Part shown: positions 54,401 through 62,346 of the stretch, piece after piece
Position numbering within the stretch: position 1 is the first letter of the stretch
Layout of the letters: every line of letters starts with the position of its first letter
Assembly (NCBI RefSeq): GCF_001969265.1
Contig: NZ_CP019304.1
Span: forward strand, 4,340,001 to 4,404,000
DNA: 64,000 bases
Reading direction: 5' to 3'
From: Arthrobacter sp. QXT-31
GTDB lineage: Bacteria > Actinomycetota > Actinomycetes > Actinomycetales > Micrococcaceae
Position numbers and translations under genes: made by a program
The notes under the pieces: model-generated
Told to the model about the DNA's origin: nothing
Databases searched by the model: none
The model's input: only the letters and a program-made list of their open reading frames with translations

Positions 54401-55632
54401 CAGGCGGTGCTGACGGGACGGTCCGGGTGTGGGACCCGCAGACGGGCCGGGCCGTTGGCGAACCGATGGTCGGAAACAACCGTGGTGCGGTGACGAGTGT
54501 GGCCTTCAGTCCGGATGGGCGCCGGATCGCGTCCGGGGGCAACGACACCACATTGCGGCTGTGGGAGCCGGACCCGGGGCGGGGCGTCGGGCAACCCATG
54601 ACTGGACACAAGGATGCAGTGAGGAGTGTGGCGTTCAGCCCCGATGGCCGCCGGATCCTTTCGGGGGGTAACGACGGCACACTCCGGATATGGAACCCGG
54701 ACACGGGCCGGGCTGTCGGTAAGCCTCTCACCGGCCACAAGGATGCGGTGACGAGCGTGGCGTTCAGCCCCGACGGCCGGAGGATTGTCTCCGGTGGCGC
54801 CGACAGTACGCTGAAGCGCTGGGACGCCGCGGCCGGCCGGGCTGTCGGTAAGCCTCTCACCGGCCACAAGGATGCGGTGACGGGCGTAGCGTTCAGTCCC
54901 GACGGCCGCTGGATCGTCTCCGGCAGTGCAGACGGTTCGGTGAGACGGTGGGACGCAGAAGCGGGCCGGGCCCTGGGCGATCCGATGACCGGCCACAAAG
55001 ATGCCGTGACGAGCGTGGCGTTCAGTCCCGACGGCCAGAGGATTGTCTCCGGCGGCGCCGATGGGACGGTCAGGCGGTGGGACACAGAAACAGGCGGCGC
55101 GGTAGGGGATCCTTTGACGGGGCACAAGGATGCGGTGACGAGCGTTGTGTTCAGCCCAGACGGGAGCCGTATCGCCTCCGGCGGTACCGATGGCAAGGTG
55201 GAGCGGTGGGACTCGGAAACGGGCGAGACCCTCGTCAAGCCGATTGCCGGACACGAGGGGCCGGTAGACAGCGTGGCGTTCAGCCCCGACGGACTCCGAA
55301 TCAGCACCGGGGGTGATGATGGCACCGTTCGGCTGTGGGACGCCGAGACCGGCGAACCCCTCGTCAAACCAATGCGCGGACACGAGGGCCCGGTGTACAG
55401 CGTGGCGTTCAGCCCTGACGGGCGGCGGATCGCCACCGCGGGCGACGACAGCACGGTGAGGCTATGGCCCTCGCCCCTCACCCCGTCCGATACATTGTGC
55501 ACGAAGCTTTCCCAAAACATCAGCCACAGACAGTGGCGTGACTGGGTGTCTCCGGGCATCGACTACATCAAGGTCTGCCCCGACCTTCCAGTTCCCCCTG
55601 ACGCGCCAGGAAACCGTCGGAGAGACAAATGA
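51406..55632 (+). CDS. TIR domain / nSTAND1 ATPase / transmembrane / 14-repeat WD40 protein
   Basis: 1408 residues in four parts. (1) TIR, about 1-150: SRVFLSHSSRD, BB-loop region GIAPGERWKEAL, and SRECMAE with Glu81 at the place of the NADase glutamate. (2) nSTAND1 ATPase, from SPYRGWEPFEEADAAVFFGR (167): Walker A GPSGAGKSS 213-221, Walker B LVLPLDQAEELF 317-328. (3) coiled region (about 628-665) and one membrane helix at 669-692. (4) fourteen WD40 repeats of 43 residues, 768 to about 1362, then a Cys-containing tail. AGGAG lies 5 nt before the ATG. ATGA overlap with the kinase downstream. Two rare TTA Leu codons occur. Likely a ligand-triggered signalling or defence protein; trigger unknown. 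Confidence 0.85.
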   Translation: MSRVFLSHSSRDTGQAVALKQWLVEQDPGLAEEIFLDLDPVTGIAPGERWKEALLRANERCEVVICLLSTSWEDSRECMAEYRTAENLGKLILCARLEPLAEEGVTGEWQRCDLFGNGPATEIPLRGEVDPVVFLTEGLRRLHQGLRRAGIGAEHFVWPPPHDPDRSPYRGWEPFEEADAAVFFGRDGQIVRGLDALRTMRSSGVESLFVILGPSGAGKSSFLRAGLVPRLRREDRQFLVLDTVRPERSPLTGDRGLASAVHAQRTHLGLDTPTLGAIKDACSRVDTLQVGEWLDDIRRVAAERLLEVPAGTAPPTLVLPLDQAEELFSADAGPQASRFLELLAGLLEHEYGTTPALMVAATVRSDFYEPLQTAPELAGVKSVVFDELKPMPVARFREVILGPAARATGAGRPLDIEPVLVDRLLEDSVQGADTLPLLSLTLARLYRDYGGDGDLRLAEYHAMGGMQEVVQHEIDTLLSPDPATRRGQLERLKSAFIPWLATINPDNDQPVRRMARLSDLPADARPLITAMVSRRLLVGDERGGETVVEVALESLLRQWQDLTGWLAAEQEDLKEADNLERAATAWERSGRNEAWLFEGERLSGAERLFDKPGFRDRLDTASGFLRASRNREEERLEAEKRRQDAELQAARDKQEVAATHAEDIRKRARILRIVLASAVVITMVAAAAFIWASFAEREAIARDREATALRLVTEGLAMLEGTRNGGDVNGLKRILAAQAIASTAEGESALLSAVNMKGDLQKVIETRTRISSLAFSPDGNRILTGGSDGTVRLWDVVTGQAAGAPMAGHKDAVTSVAFSPDGRHVVSGGDDGTLRLWDVKTGRAFGDPLTGHKDAVTSVAFSRDGGHMVSGGDDGTLRLWDVKTGRALGKPLTGHKDAVTSVAFSPDGRRILSGSSDATLRLWDAKTVRAFGEPLTGHKEAVTSVAFSPDGRRALSGSRDAMVRPWDSTTGRAAGKPMQGHKGTVTSVAFSPDGRRAVSGGADGTVRVWDPQTGRAVGEPMVGNNRGAVTSVAFSPDGRRIASGGNDTTLRLWEPDPGRGVGQPMTGHKDAVRSVAFSPDGRRILSGGNDGTLRIWNPDTGRAVGKPLTGHKDAVTSVAFSPDGRRIVSGGADSTLKRWDAAAGRAVGKPLTGHKDAVTGVAFSPDGRWIVSGSADGSVRRWDAEAGRALGDPMTGHKDAVTSVAFSPDGQRIVSGGADGTVRRWDTETGGAVGDPLTGHKDAVTSVVFSPDGSRIASGGTDGKVERWDSETGETLVKPIAGHEGPVDSVAFSPDGLRISTGGDDGTVRLWDAETGEPLVKPMRGHEGPVYSVAFSPDGRRIATAGDDSTVRLWPSPLTPSDTLCTKLSQNISHRQWRDWVSPGIDYIKVCPDLPVPPDAPGNRRRDK
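53707..55491 (+). repeat. Tandem 129-bp repeat array encoding 14 WD40 blades
   Basis: Fourteen units of 43 codons (unit 6 has 44), each like GHKDAVTSVAFSPDGRRIVS followed by GGADGTVRRWD. Fourteen equals two seven-bladed propellers. At DNA level ACAAGGATGCGGTGACGAG recurs almost unchanged in many units, so the array is prone to recombination. Confidence 0.9.
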
Positions 55633-57467
55633 CTCCGCGGCAACTCACTGCAGTCATCGGGGTGACGGCGGGCTTCGTAGTCCTGGTCCTGGTGTGTATC
55701 GATTGGTCCCCCACAGCCCTGCAGGATCCTGCCCGGACATTGAGTTTGAACGCCCAAGGCGTACTCCGCTGGGGGGAGAACCCGAACCGGATTCCGTTCA
55801 CTGTTTTTGAGTTGACGTTGTTCCTGCTCGTCGGCCTGGCATTCGTTCTCGCCGGCGTGACGGCCTGGCGGAGCCGGCCGTTCCGGAACCCCGGGCTGCT
55901 GTTGGTGGTGGCCGGCTGGCTCTGGCTGGCGTCGGGGATCCGCCGTTCCAGCGACCCCGTGGCCTTTACGCTTGGCGTGACTCTGACGCTGATGTATCAG
56001 CCGCCCCTGTTGCAGTTGGCCCTCAGCTTTCCGTCGGGTGCCCTTAGAACTCGAATCGAGAAGGCCGCCGTGGCCGGTTTTTACGCTTCCTGGCTGCTTG
56101 CCCCCGTAGTAGCCTGGGCCTTCCTGGACCCACGTCTGCATGCCACCGTAGGTGAATCCACGTCCCGCAATCTGCTGCTTCTATGGGACAGCCCGCCGCT
56201 CGTGGCGGCCCTCGGAAATGCCGTCCGCACATTCCAGATCTCGGTGGGAATCGGGATTGTAGTGGTCCTGATCCGCCGATTGCGTGCTGGAACAAAGGCC
56301 TACCGGTCGGCATTCCTGCCCCTGTGGCTCGCCGTGATCGTCAAAACTGCGGCCACTATATGGGTATCACTGGCGGTGGCCCAACTGTCCGGATCCCTGT
56401 CCTCGGAAGCATTGCTCTGGCAATACCCGGCGACCGCCGTGGTGCCGCTGGCAGTCCTGTTTGGGCTGTGGCGCTACCGGTTCGCGCGGGGCGCCCTCGG
56501 TGACCTCATGGTGGAAGTGGGCTCAGCCCCCGTCAGCGAGAGACTTATCGGCGCGCTTCGGCGATCAGTCCATGACCCCACCCTCTCTTTGTATTATTGC
56601 CTGCCCGGCCAGGCGTCTTTTGTTGACAGCAAGGGGAGTCCACAGGCGCTGCCGGATGGCGCAAATGGACGCGCCTCCATGATTCTGGAACGCCACGGAA
56701 CACCAGTCGGTGCTTTGGTCTTCGATGAGGCGCTTCTGGATCAGCCGCAGCTGCTGGCAGCAGTCCGCAGTGCGACTTCGCTGGCGCTGGAAAACCAGCA
56801 GATGGAACAACAGCTCCGGGACCAGCTCGTTGAGGTCCGCCGCTCCAGGGAGCGGATAGTTACCGCCGGAGACTCCCGTCGCCGCCAGCTGGAACGGGAC
56901 CTGCACGACGGAGCCCAGCAACGACTGGTTGCGGTGTCAATGGAGCTGGCACGTGCCCAGCGGGCCAGGGACTCGCAGGAGGTACGAAGCCTGGTCGAGC
57001 AGGCACAGGCCGATCTTTCGGACGCACTTGAGGAACTCCGCGAACTCGCAAGGGGTGTCTATCCGCCTTCGCTACGGGAGAGGGGGCTGGCCGGCTCCAT
57101 CACCGCGCTCGCGGAACGGTCGCCGCTGCCCATAAAGCTGGACATCAAGGGATGCAACGGGCTGCCGGCCCACGTGGAGTTGGCTGCCTACTTCATTTGC
57201 GCTGAGGCCACCACCAACGCTGCGAAGTACGCCAATGCCTCTTTGGTAGGAATCTGCATCGACGGAAACGAAGGAGAGATCCGAATGGAGATAACGGACA
57301 ACGGAATCGGTGGTGCACAGCCGGGACCCGATGGGGGCCTACTGGGGATAGCGGACCGCGCCGCGGCACTCGGCGGTACGCTGGCAATTGACAGTCCCGC
57401 AGGCAAGGGGACGACGATCCGTGCCGTCCTACCCTTCTCCGCAGACCCGGAACGCGGCCTGCCATGA
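55629..57467 (+). CDS. Polytopic sensor histidine kinase (NarL/DesK type, HisKA_3)
   Basis: 612 residues. About eight membrane helices fill residues 7-285, with no large extracellular loop, then a GAF-like linker (about 290-395), a coiled stretch, and HisKA_3 dimerisation with phospho-His426 in LERDLHDGAQQRL. The HATPase shows AEATTNAAKYA (N box), DNGIGG and GLLGIADRAAALGG. It overlaps the TIR-STAND gene by ATGA and the response regulator by ATGA, so all three are translated together. The sensed signal is unknown; it may be membrane-derived, given the missing loops. Confidence 0.92.
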   Translation: MTPRQLTAVIGVTAGFVVLVLVCIDWSPTALQDPARTLSLNAQGVLRWGENPNRIPFTVFELTLFLLVGLAFVLAGVTAWRSRPFRNPGLLLVVAGWLWLASGIRRSSDPVAFTLGVTLTLMYQPPLLQLALSFPSGALRTRIEKAAVAGFYASWLLAPVVAWAFLDPRLHATVGESTSRNLLLLWDSPPLVAALGNAVRTFQISVGIGIVVVLIRRLRAGTKAYRSAFLPLWLAVIVKTAATIWVSLAVAQLSGSLSSEALLWQYPATAVVPLAVLFGLWRYRFARGALGDLMVEVGSAPVSERLIGALRRSVHDPTLSLYYCLPGQASFVDSKGSPQALPDGANGRASMILERHGTPVGALVFDEALLDQPQLLAAVRSATSLALENQQMEQQLRDQLVEVRRSRERIVTAGDSRRRQLERDLHDGAQQRLVAVSMELARAQRARDSQEVRSLVEQAQADLSDALEELRELARGVYPPSLRERGLAGSITALAERSPLPIKLDIKGCNGLPAHVELAAYFICAEATTNAAKYANASLVGICIDGNEGEIRMEITDNGIGGAQPGPDGGLLGIADRAAALGGTLAIDSPAGKGTTIRAVLPFSADPERGLP

Positions 57468-58141
57468 CACTGCGGGTTGCCATTGCTGATGACTCTGCTC
57501 TGCTCCGCCGCGGGCTAGCCGCCCTGCTGGAATCGGAGGGCCTGGAGATCGTGGGTGAGGCTTCTGACGGGGCGCAGCTACTGGAAGTGATTGACGAGCA
57601 CGGCGCGGATGTGGCCGTCGTGGACATCCGCATGCCCCCCAGTTACACCGTTGAGGGCATCCAGGCGGCTGAAACGATAAAGAGCAAACACCCGGACGTA
57701 GGCGTTCTCCTGCTCTCCCAGTACGTGGAAACGGAAAACGCGATGTCCCTCCTAAAGAGCGGTGCCAAAGGATTGGGCTACCTGCTCAAGGAACGGGTAT
57801 CCGACGTCGACGAATTCATTGACGCATTGCACCGCGTCTCTTCCGGCGGCACAGCGATCGACCCGGACCTGGTCACACGCCTGATCGCCCGCCCGCACAA
57901 AGGCCACTCCCCAGGCGATGACCTCACGGACCGGGAGAAGAGCGTCCTTGAACTGATGGCCGAAGGGCGAACCAACCAGGCCATCGGAAAATCGCTCTTC
58001 CTGGGAGAACGCACGGTCGAGGCGCATATCCGAAGTATTTTCCTGAAGCTCGATTTGCGGCCTGAGCCAGAGGACCACAGGCGGGTGCTGGCCGTTCTCA
58101 CGTATCTGCGCGGGGTCGGTCAGGGCCGCGGCTCACAGTAG
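57464..58141 (+). CDS. Response regulator, NarL/FixJ family
   Basis: 225 residues. Receiver domain with acidic pocket Asp9-Asp10, phospho-acceptor Asp54 in VVDIRMPP, and Lys in YLLKERV; LuxR-type HTH near 153-210 (LTDREKSVLELMAEGRTNQAIGKSLFLGERTVEAHI). Partner of the kinase that overlaps it by 4 nt. Targets are unknown; the divergent patatin promoter 500 bp away and the operon itself are candidates. Confidence 0.93.
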   Translation: MTLRVAIADDSALLRRGLAALLESEGLEIVGEASDGAQLLEVIDEHGADVAVVDIRMPPSYTVEGIQAAETIKSKHPDVGVLLLSQYVETENAMSLLKSGAKGLGYLLKERVSDVDEFIDALHRVSSGGTAIDPDLVTRLIARPHKGHSPGDDLTDREKSVLELMAEGRTNQAIGKSLFLGERTVEAHIRSIFLKLDLRPEPEDHRRVLAVLTYLRGVGQGRGSQ

Positions 58142-58154
58142 TCAGCATGCGGCA

Positions 58155-58544
58155 TCAGCAGACAACCAGTTGAACCTGAGCATTTTCCGCTGCCTCCAGC
58201 GGGGCCAGGAGGAGGGCCCGCTGCGTAGCGGACAGGGACTGCGGGAAGGTCCGTGCCAGGTGGGCAAGGTGAAGGGCGGCAACGATGTAATGCGTACCCG
58301 CGGTTCCTCCGAGTGTCCGTGCCACGCTGGTCCGGATGCGTTCAAGGCTCGACGTGCTGCCGAGATTGGCCAGGGCCATCCGTGCGAGCATGTGCTGGGG
58401 ATGCCGCTGAACCTTCCTGTCCATTTCCGCCGCAGCCTGCAACTGCATGCGGGTCCAGTGCTGATCGAGCGTTTGGGCAGGGTCTTCTGCATCAGTGCCA
58501 TGTGCCGGGTCGATGGTGCTCATCGATTCATGCGTGGACAACAC
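58155..58544 (-). CDS. Small hypothetical protein (129 aa)
   Basis: 129 residues, mostly helical by composition: LDQHWTRMQLQAAAEMDRKVQ, then LARMALANLGSTSSLERIRTSVARTL and a C-terminal LSATQRALLLAPLEAAENA. No family is recognised. The GTG start at 58544 is chosen because AGGAG lies 8 nt upstream. It faces the response regulator tail-to-tail and is divergent from the patatin gene, sharing a 163-nt promoter region with it. Confidence 0.55.
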   Translation of the reverse strand: MLSTHESMSTIDPAHGTDAEDPAQTLDQHWTRMQLQAAAEMDRKVQRHPQHMLARMALANLGSTSSLERIRTSVARTLGGTAGTHYIVAALHLAHLARTFPQSLSATQRALLLAPLEAAENAQVQLVVC

Positions 58545-58707
58545 TTTGTGTGCTCCTTGGGCCTCTTGCCGATCGTGAACGGGCCGCTCTCCTGAGCTGC
58601 GCGCCCTTCCATGGTGCCCGCCGACGGACCGGATCCGGATCCGTGCCAGCACGCATTCTGCGACTACCATGGCCTTAGTGCCGCTCCACATGAGAAGAGG
58701 CATCCAG

Positions 58708-59877
58708 ATGCCGTACCAGATTCTGACCAGAGACGATCATTTCCGCAGTGACGGCAGGCCGAAACGGATCCTTGCACTTGACGGCGGGGGACTTCGCGGA
58801 GTTTTGAGCCTCGGCATTCTGGGCAGGATCGAGGAACTGCTGCGCGAGCGCCATGGCTGTGGGGAAGGCTTCCGCCTGTGCCACTACTTTGACCTGATTG
58901 CAGGGACGTCGACCGGTGCCATCATCGCGGCGGCTCTTGCCCAGGGCCGGAGTGTCCAGGAAGTCAGCGACAGATATTTCAGCCTCGGCCAGCGGGTGTT
59001 TCAACGTAGCCTGTTCCGCCAGGAGCTACTGCGCGCCAGGTACGACGAGCGGGTCCTGGTCTCCGAATTGAAGGATCTCTTTGGGGTGGACACCACACTG
59101 GGCGGTCCGCAATTGCTGACCGGACTGCTGGTTGTCGTCAAACGCCTGGACAGCGGCAGCCCGTGGCCGCTGAGCAACAATCCGCGGGGCCGCTATTTCG
59201 TTGCCGGCGCCAGCGGCAGAATGGGCAACGGAGACTATCCTCTGTGGCAGGTTGTCCGGGCCTCCACGGCCGCGCCGTCATACTTCGAACCGGAATCCAT
59301 CACCATCACCGGCGGTCCCGGACTGAGCCCTGTGACAGGCAGCTTTGTTGACGGGGGAGTGAGTCCATTCAACAACCCTGCACTGCAGGCACTGATGTAC
59401 GCCACCTTGGGAGGCTACCGCGTGGGCTGGGAGACCGGGGGTGAGAAGCTCCTGCTGGTGTCGGTGGGGACCGGTGTGGCTGATCCTGCTGTCGGCAGGG
59501 CGAAGCTGGCTGCCAGCCACGCCTTGCGAGCGCTGAAGTCGGTGCTGCAGGACTGTGCAGTGCTGCAGGAAACAATGCTGCAGTGGATGTCCGAAAGCCC
59601 GACGGCGAGGGTAATCGACCGGGAACTTGGGACACTGACAGGCGATCTTCTCAACGGCGCCCCCTTGATGAGTTACCTGCGCTACAACGTGGACCTGCGC
59701 CCGGACAGTGTCCGCGCCCTGGATGAAACGCTTGCCGGAACGGAGGAGGTGGCTTCGCTGAGTGCCATGGATGTCCCGGAGAACATGGAAGCTCTCCACC
59801 GGCTGGGCAGGCTGGCTGCAGCACGGGATGTGCGTGCCGCTGGTTTCGGCACCGTATTTGACCTGCCACCCGCATGA
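58708..59877 (+). CDS. Patatin-like phospholipase
   Basis: 389 residues, predicted to hydrolyse membrane phospholipids. The oxyanion hole is DGGGLRG (25-31), nucleophile Ser68 is in GTSTG, and catalytic Asp215 is in FVDGG, giving the Ser-Asp dyad. No signal peptide, so it acts from the cytosol. The fold type is that of cytosolic patatins, some of which (CapV) are effectors in CBASS defence; no cyclase is present here. It lies just after the TIR-STAND/kinase/regulator operon. The start is chosen with AAGAGG 8 nt upstream; an ATG at 58690 is an alternative. Confidence 0.88.
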   Translation: MPYQILTRDDHFRSDGRPKRILALDGGGLRGVLSLGILGRIEELLRERHGCGEGFRLCHYFDLIAGTSTGAIIAAALAQGRSVQEVSDRYFSLGQRVFQRSLFRQELLRARYDERVLVSELKDLFGVDTTLGGPQLLTGLLVVVKRLDSGSPWPLSNNPRGRYFVAGASGRMGNGDYPLWQVVRASTAAPSYFEPESITITGGPGLSPVTGSFVDGGVSPFNNPALQALMYATLGGYRVGWETGGEKLLLVSVGTGVADPAVGRAKLAASHALRALKSVLQDCAVLQETMLQWMSESPTARVIDRELGTLTGDLLNGAPLMSYLRYNVDLRPDSVRALDETLAGTEEVASLSAMDVPENMEALHRLGRLAAARDVRAAGFGTVFDLPPA

Positions 59878-59921
59878 AGCGGAACACGGCGCGGCATCGG
59901 GGCAAGGCAGCTGCGGGTTGC

Positions 59922-61742
59922 CTACGCCATCGTGCGTTTGAGATGACGGACCGCACCGTTAAGGGCGTCCGCAGCCCGGATCAGAGCCAGGTGTGAGAAT
60001 GCCTGAGGGTAATTTCCCGCCATGCGATGTTCTATTGCGTCGTACTCCTCACTCAGCAGCCCCAAGTCATTGCCTAAGCCGATGAGCTTGTCCATGAGTG
60101 ACTTTGCTTCCGACACCCGGCCGGTCCGGGAATACTGCTCCACGAGCCAGAAGGAGCAGGCAAGAAAGGGGTGTTCCCCTGGGGCAAGCCCGTCCAGGCA
60201 GGTTTCCGTCCGGTACCGCAAAAGCAGGCCGTTCCCGTCAAGGAGGTCGCGTTCCAGGCGGGACACCGTGCCGAGGATCCTGTCGTCGTCGTAAGCCAGA
60301 AAGCCCACCTGGGGCAGGACAAGAAGGGACGCGTCGACGTCGGTGCGTCCGTATGTCTGGGTGAAGGAGTTGATCTCCTTGTTGAAACCCCGCTCCAGGA
60401 TTTCCGAACGGAGGTGGTCCCGCAGCTCCGCCCACCGCTCCACCGGACCGTCGAGACCGTGCTGCTCCACGGCCCGCACCCCGCGGTCCAAAGCAGCCCA
60501 CATCATGACGCGGGAATGAGTGAAATCCCGTTTCTCACCCCGCATCTCCCAGATGCCATGATCCTTGCGGCTTGCGTTGTTCTCGACGTAGAGCAGCATG
60601 TTCCGCTGGAGCGGCCAGGAGAAGTGGTCCTCGTGCACGCCCTGGTCCCGGAGCTTCGCGAGGGCAACCATGACTTCGCCAACCACGTCCCCCTGGTATT
60701 GATTGACCGCGCCGTTGCCGACGCGCACGGGGGCAGAACCTCTGTAACCTGCCAAGTGGTTCAGGACCCGCTCGGGCAATTCACGCTCACCGGCAATTCC
60801 ATACATGATTTGCAGATCGTGCGGGTCTCCGGCAATCGCCCGAAGCAGCCAGTTGCGCCAGTAGAGCGCCTCTTGCCGGAACCCGTGGGTCATCATGGCC
60901 TCCAGCGTCAGCGCGGCGTCCCGGAGCCAGCAATAGCGGTAGTCCCAGTTACGTTCCCCGCCGAATTCTTCCGGCAGGGAGGTGGTGGGAGCGGCCACGA
61001 TGCCGCCGGTCCTCGCATGAGTCAGTGCACGCAGGACGAGCAGCGAGCGTTCCACCTCCCGGTCGTAGCTTCCCTGCGGGATGAAATTACGTGACCAGTT
61101 GGTCCAGTAGGCGCTGGTCGTCTGTAGTGCCTGGTCTACGTCAATCGCGGGCGGAGGGACATTGTGCGAGGGAAAGGCATGCAACTGCAGGTCAACAGTC
61201 TGGCCGGCCGCCACCGGGAACTCGCCCACGTGGGAATAGCCGGCCGCGCGGGGGAGGTGCGCTGCCCGGAGAAGAACAGCCTGCGGTCCCGCGACGGCGA
61301 GCAGCGCCTCACCGTCGTCGTCGTGAATCCGGCATACCCACGGCAGAATCTTTCCGTAGCCGAAGCGCAGCTCCAGTTCCTGGCGCATCACAACCTGACC
61401 CTGTAACCCATGCACCCTGCGGATCAACAGACTGCCGTGTCCACCCACCGGCATGAATTCGGTGACCAGAACTTCACCCTCTTCGGTTTTCCAAAGAGTC
61501 TCGAGTATGAACGTAGAGGGCCTGTAACTGCGCCGCACCACGACGGGCTCGAAGCTGTGTCCGACGTTGCGGGAAGGGGCCAGCAGCCACCGGCCATTGC
61601 TTTCGTCTCCGACGAGTGCAGCGAAAATCGACTCGGAGTCGAACCTCGGGAGGCACAGCCAATCGATACTGCCCTCGCGCGAAACCAGCGCGCCGGTGTG
61701 CAGGTCGGATATGAAGCCGTATTCCTCAATCGGTGAGGCCAT
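59922..61742 (-). CDS. Glycoside hydrolase family 15 protein (trehalase or glucoamylase type)
   Basis: 606 residues, cytosolic. An N-terminal beta-sandwich domain (SPIEEYGFISDLHTGALVSREGSIDWLCLPRFDS) is joined to an (alpha/alpha)6 barrel with GERNWDYRYCWLRDA (from 262) and the catalytic Glu region LSEEYDAI near 567. Actinobacterial GH15 members of this layout include the mycobacterial trehalase Rv2402; others act on maltooligosaccharides or dextran. Its stop faces the patatin gene. Confidence 0.88.
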   Translation of the reverse strand: MASPIEEYGFISDLHTGALVSREGSIDWLCLPRFDSESIFAALVGDESNGRWLLAPSRNVGHSFEPVVVRRSYRPSTFILETLWKTEEGEVLVTEFMPVGGHGSLLIRRVHGLQGQVVMRQELELRFGYGKILPWVCRIHDDDGEALLAVAGPQAVLLRAAHLPRAAGYSHVGEFPVAAGQTVDLQLHAFPSHNVPPPAIDVDQALQTTSAYWTNWSRNFIPQGSYDREVERSLLVLRALTHARTGGIVAAPTTSLPEEFGGERNWDYRYCWLRDAALTLEAMMTHGFRQEALYWRNWLLRAIAGDPHDLQIMYGIAGERELPERVLNHLAGYRGSAPVRVGNGAVNQYQGDVVGEVMVALAKLRDQGVHEDHFSWPLQRNMLLYVENNASRKDHGIWEMRGEKRDFTHSRVMMWAALDRGVRAVEQHGLDGPVERWAELRDHLRSEILERGFNKEINSFTQTYGRTDVDASLLVLPQVGFLAYDDDRILGTVSRLERDLLDGNGLLLRYRTETCLDGLAPGEHPFLACSFWLVEQYSRTGRVSEAKSLMDKLIGLGNDLGLLSEEYDAIEHRMAGNYPQAFSHLALIRAADALNGAVRHLKRTMA

Positions 61743-61878
61743 GTGCTAACTCAACCACATCAGTACCCCGCCACAGCAGTGCTCCCGGCAACGAAGACAG
61801 GCCTCGATATGGGCGAGGCAAATGCCTAAGCTGGTTCCATCCGCAGGGCCAGTCTGTTGATGAAGGAGCGTGGGTGGC

Positions 61879-62304
61879 ATGCCCAAGACCGGCAAGAACG
61901 ATCACGCCCGGAAGGAAGAGCTTCCCTCGACGCTGCAGCGTTCCGAGCAGAAAGCCCAGGACACTTTCGCGAAGACCTACGATTCAGCCCTCGAGTCCTA
62001 CGACAACGACGAGGGCCGTGCTGCCCGGACAGCCTACGCCTCCCTTAAGCACAGCTACGAAAAGGTGGGCGACCACTGGGAGCCGAAGGAGAAGCGCGGC
62101 CCGTCCGACGAGCGCGCCGAGGAGGGTGTGGATTCATCGGCGCCGACCGCCGGAGGCGTGGATGCGAACGCTTCCAAGGAGCACCTCTACCAGCGGGCCC
62201 AGGAGCTCAACATCGAGGGCCGTTCTAAGATGGACAAGAACGAACTTGTCGAGGCGCTGCGGAAAGCCAACGACGCCGCCACCCGGAAGGCGCGCGGCGA
62301 CTGA
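61879..62304 (+). CDS. ChaB family protein with Rho-N-like C-terminal domain
   Basis: 141 residues. The ChaB-like part (ELPSTLQRSEQKAQDTFAKTYDSALESY) is followed by KVGDHWEPKEKRGPS, an acidic linker, and a short SAP/Rho-N-like helix-extended-loop module (SKEHLYQRAQELNIEGRSKM then DKNELVEAL). This two-part protein is common in actinobacteria, of unknown role, possibly nucleic acid binding and stress-related. The ATG at 61879 follows AAGGAG at 10 nt. Confidence 0.8.
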   Translation: MPKTGKNDHARKEELPSTLQRSEQKAQDTFAKTYDSALESYDNDEGRAARTAYASLKHSYEKVGDHWEPKEKRGPSDERAEEGVDSSAPTAGGVDANASKEHLYQRAQELNIEGRSKMDKNELVEALRKANDAATRKARGD

Positions 62305-62346
62305 CCGGCGGGGTCTGACCGGCGAGGTCTGGGTTAGGAATCTCGC

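Noticed and set aside
53707-55491. Tandem repeats as a CRISPR array
   Set aside because: The units are 129 bp, contiguous, in frame and code for WD40 blades; there are no spacers.
58708-59877. CBASS system with patatin effector
   Set aside because: No CD-NTase, Cap2/Cap3 or other CBASS partner lies nearby, so the patatin alone does not make such a system.
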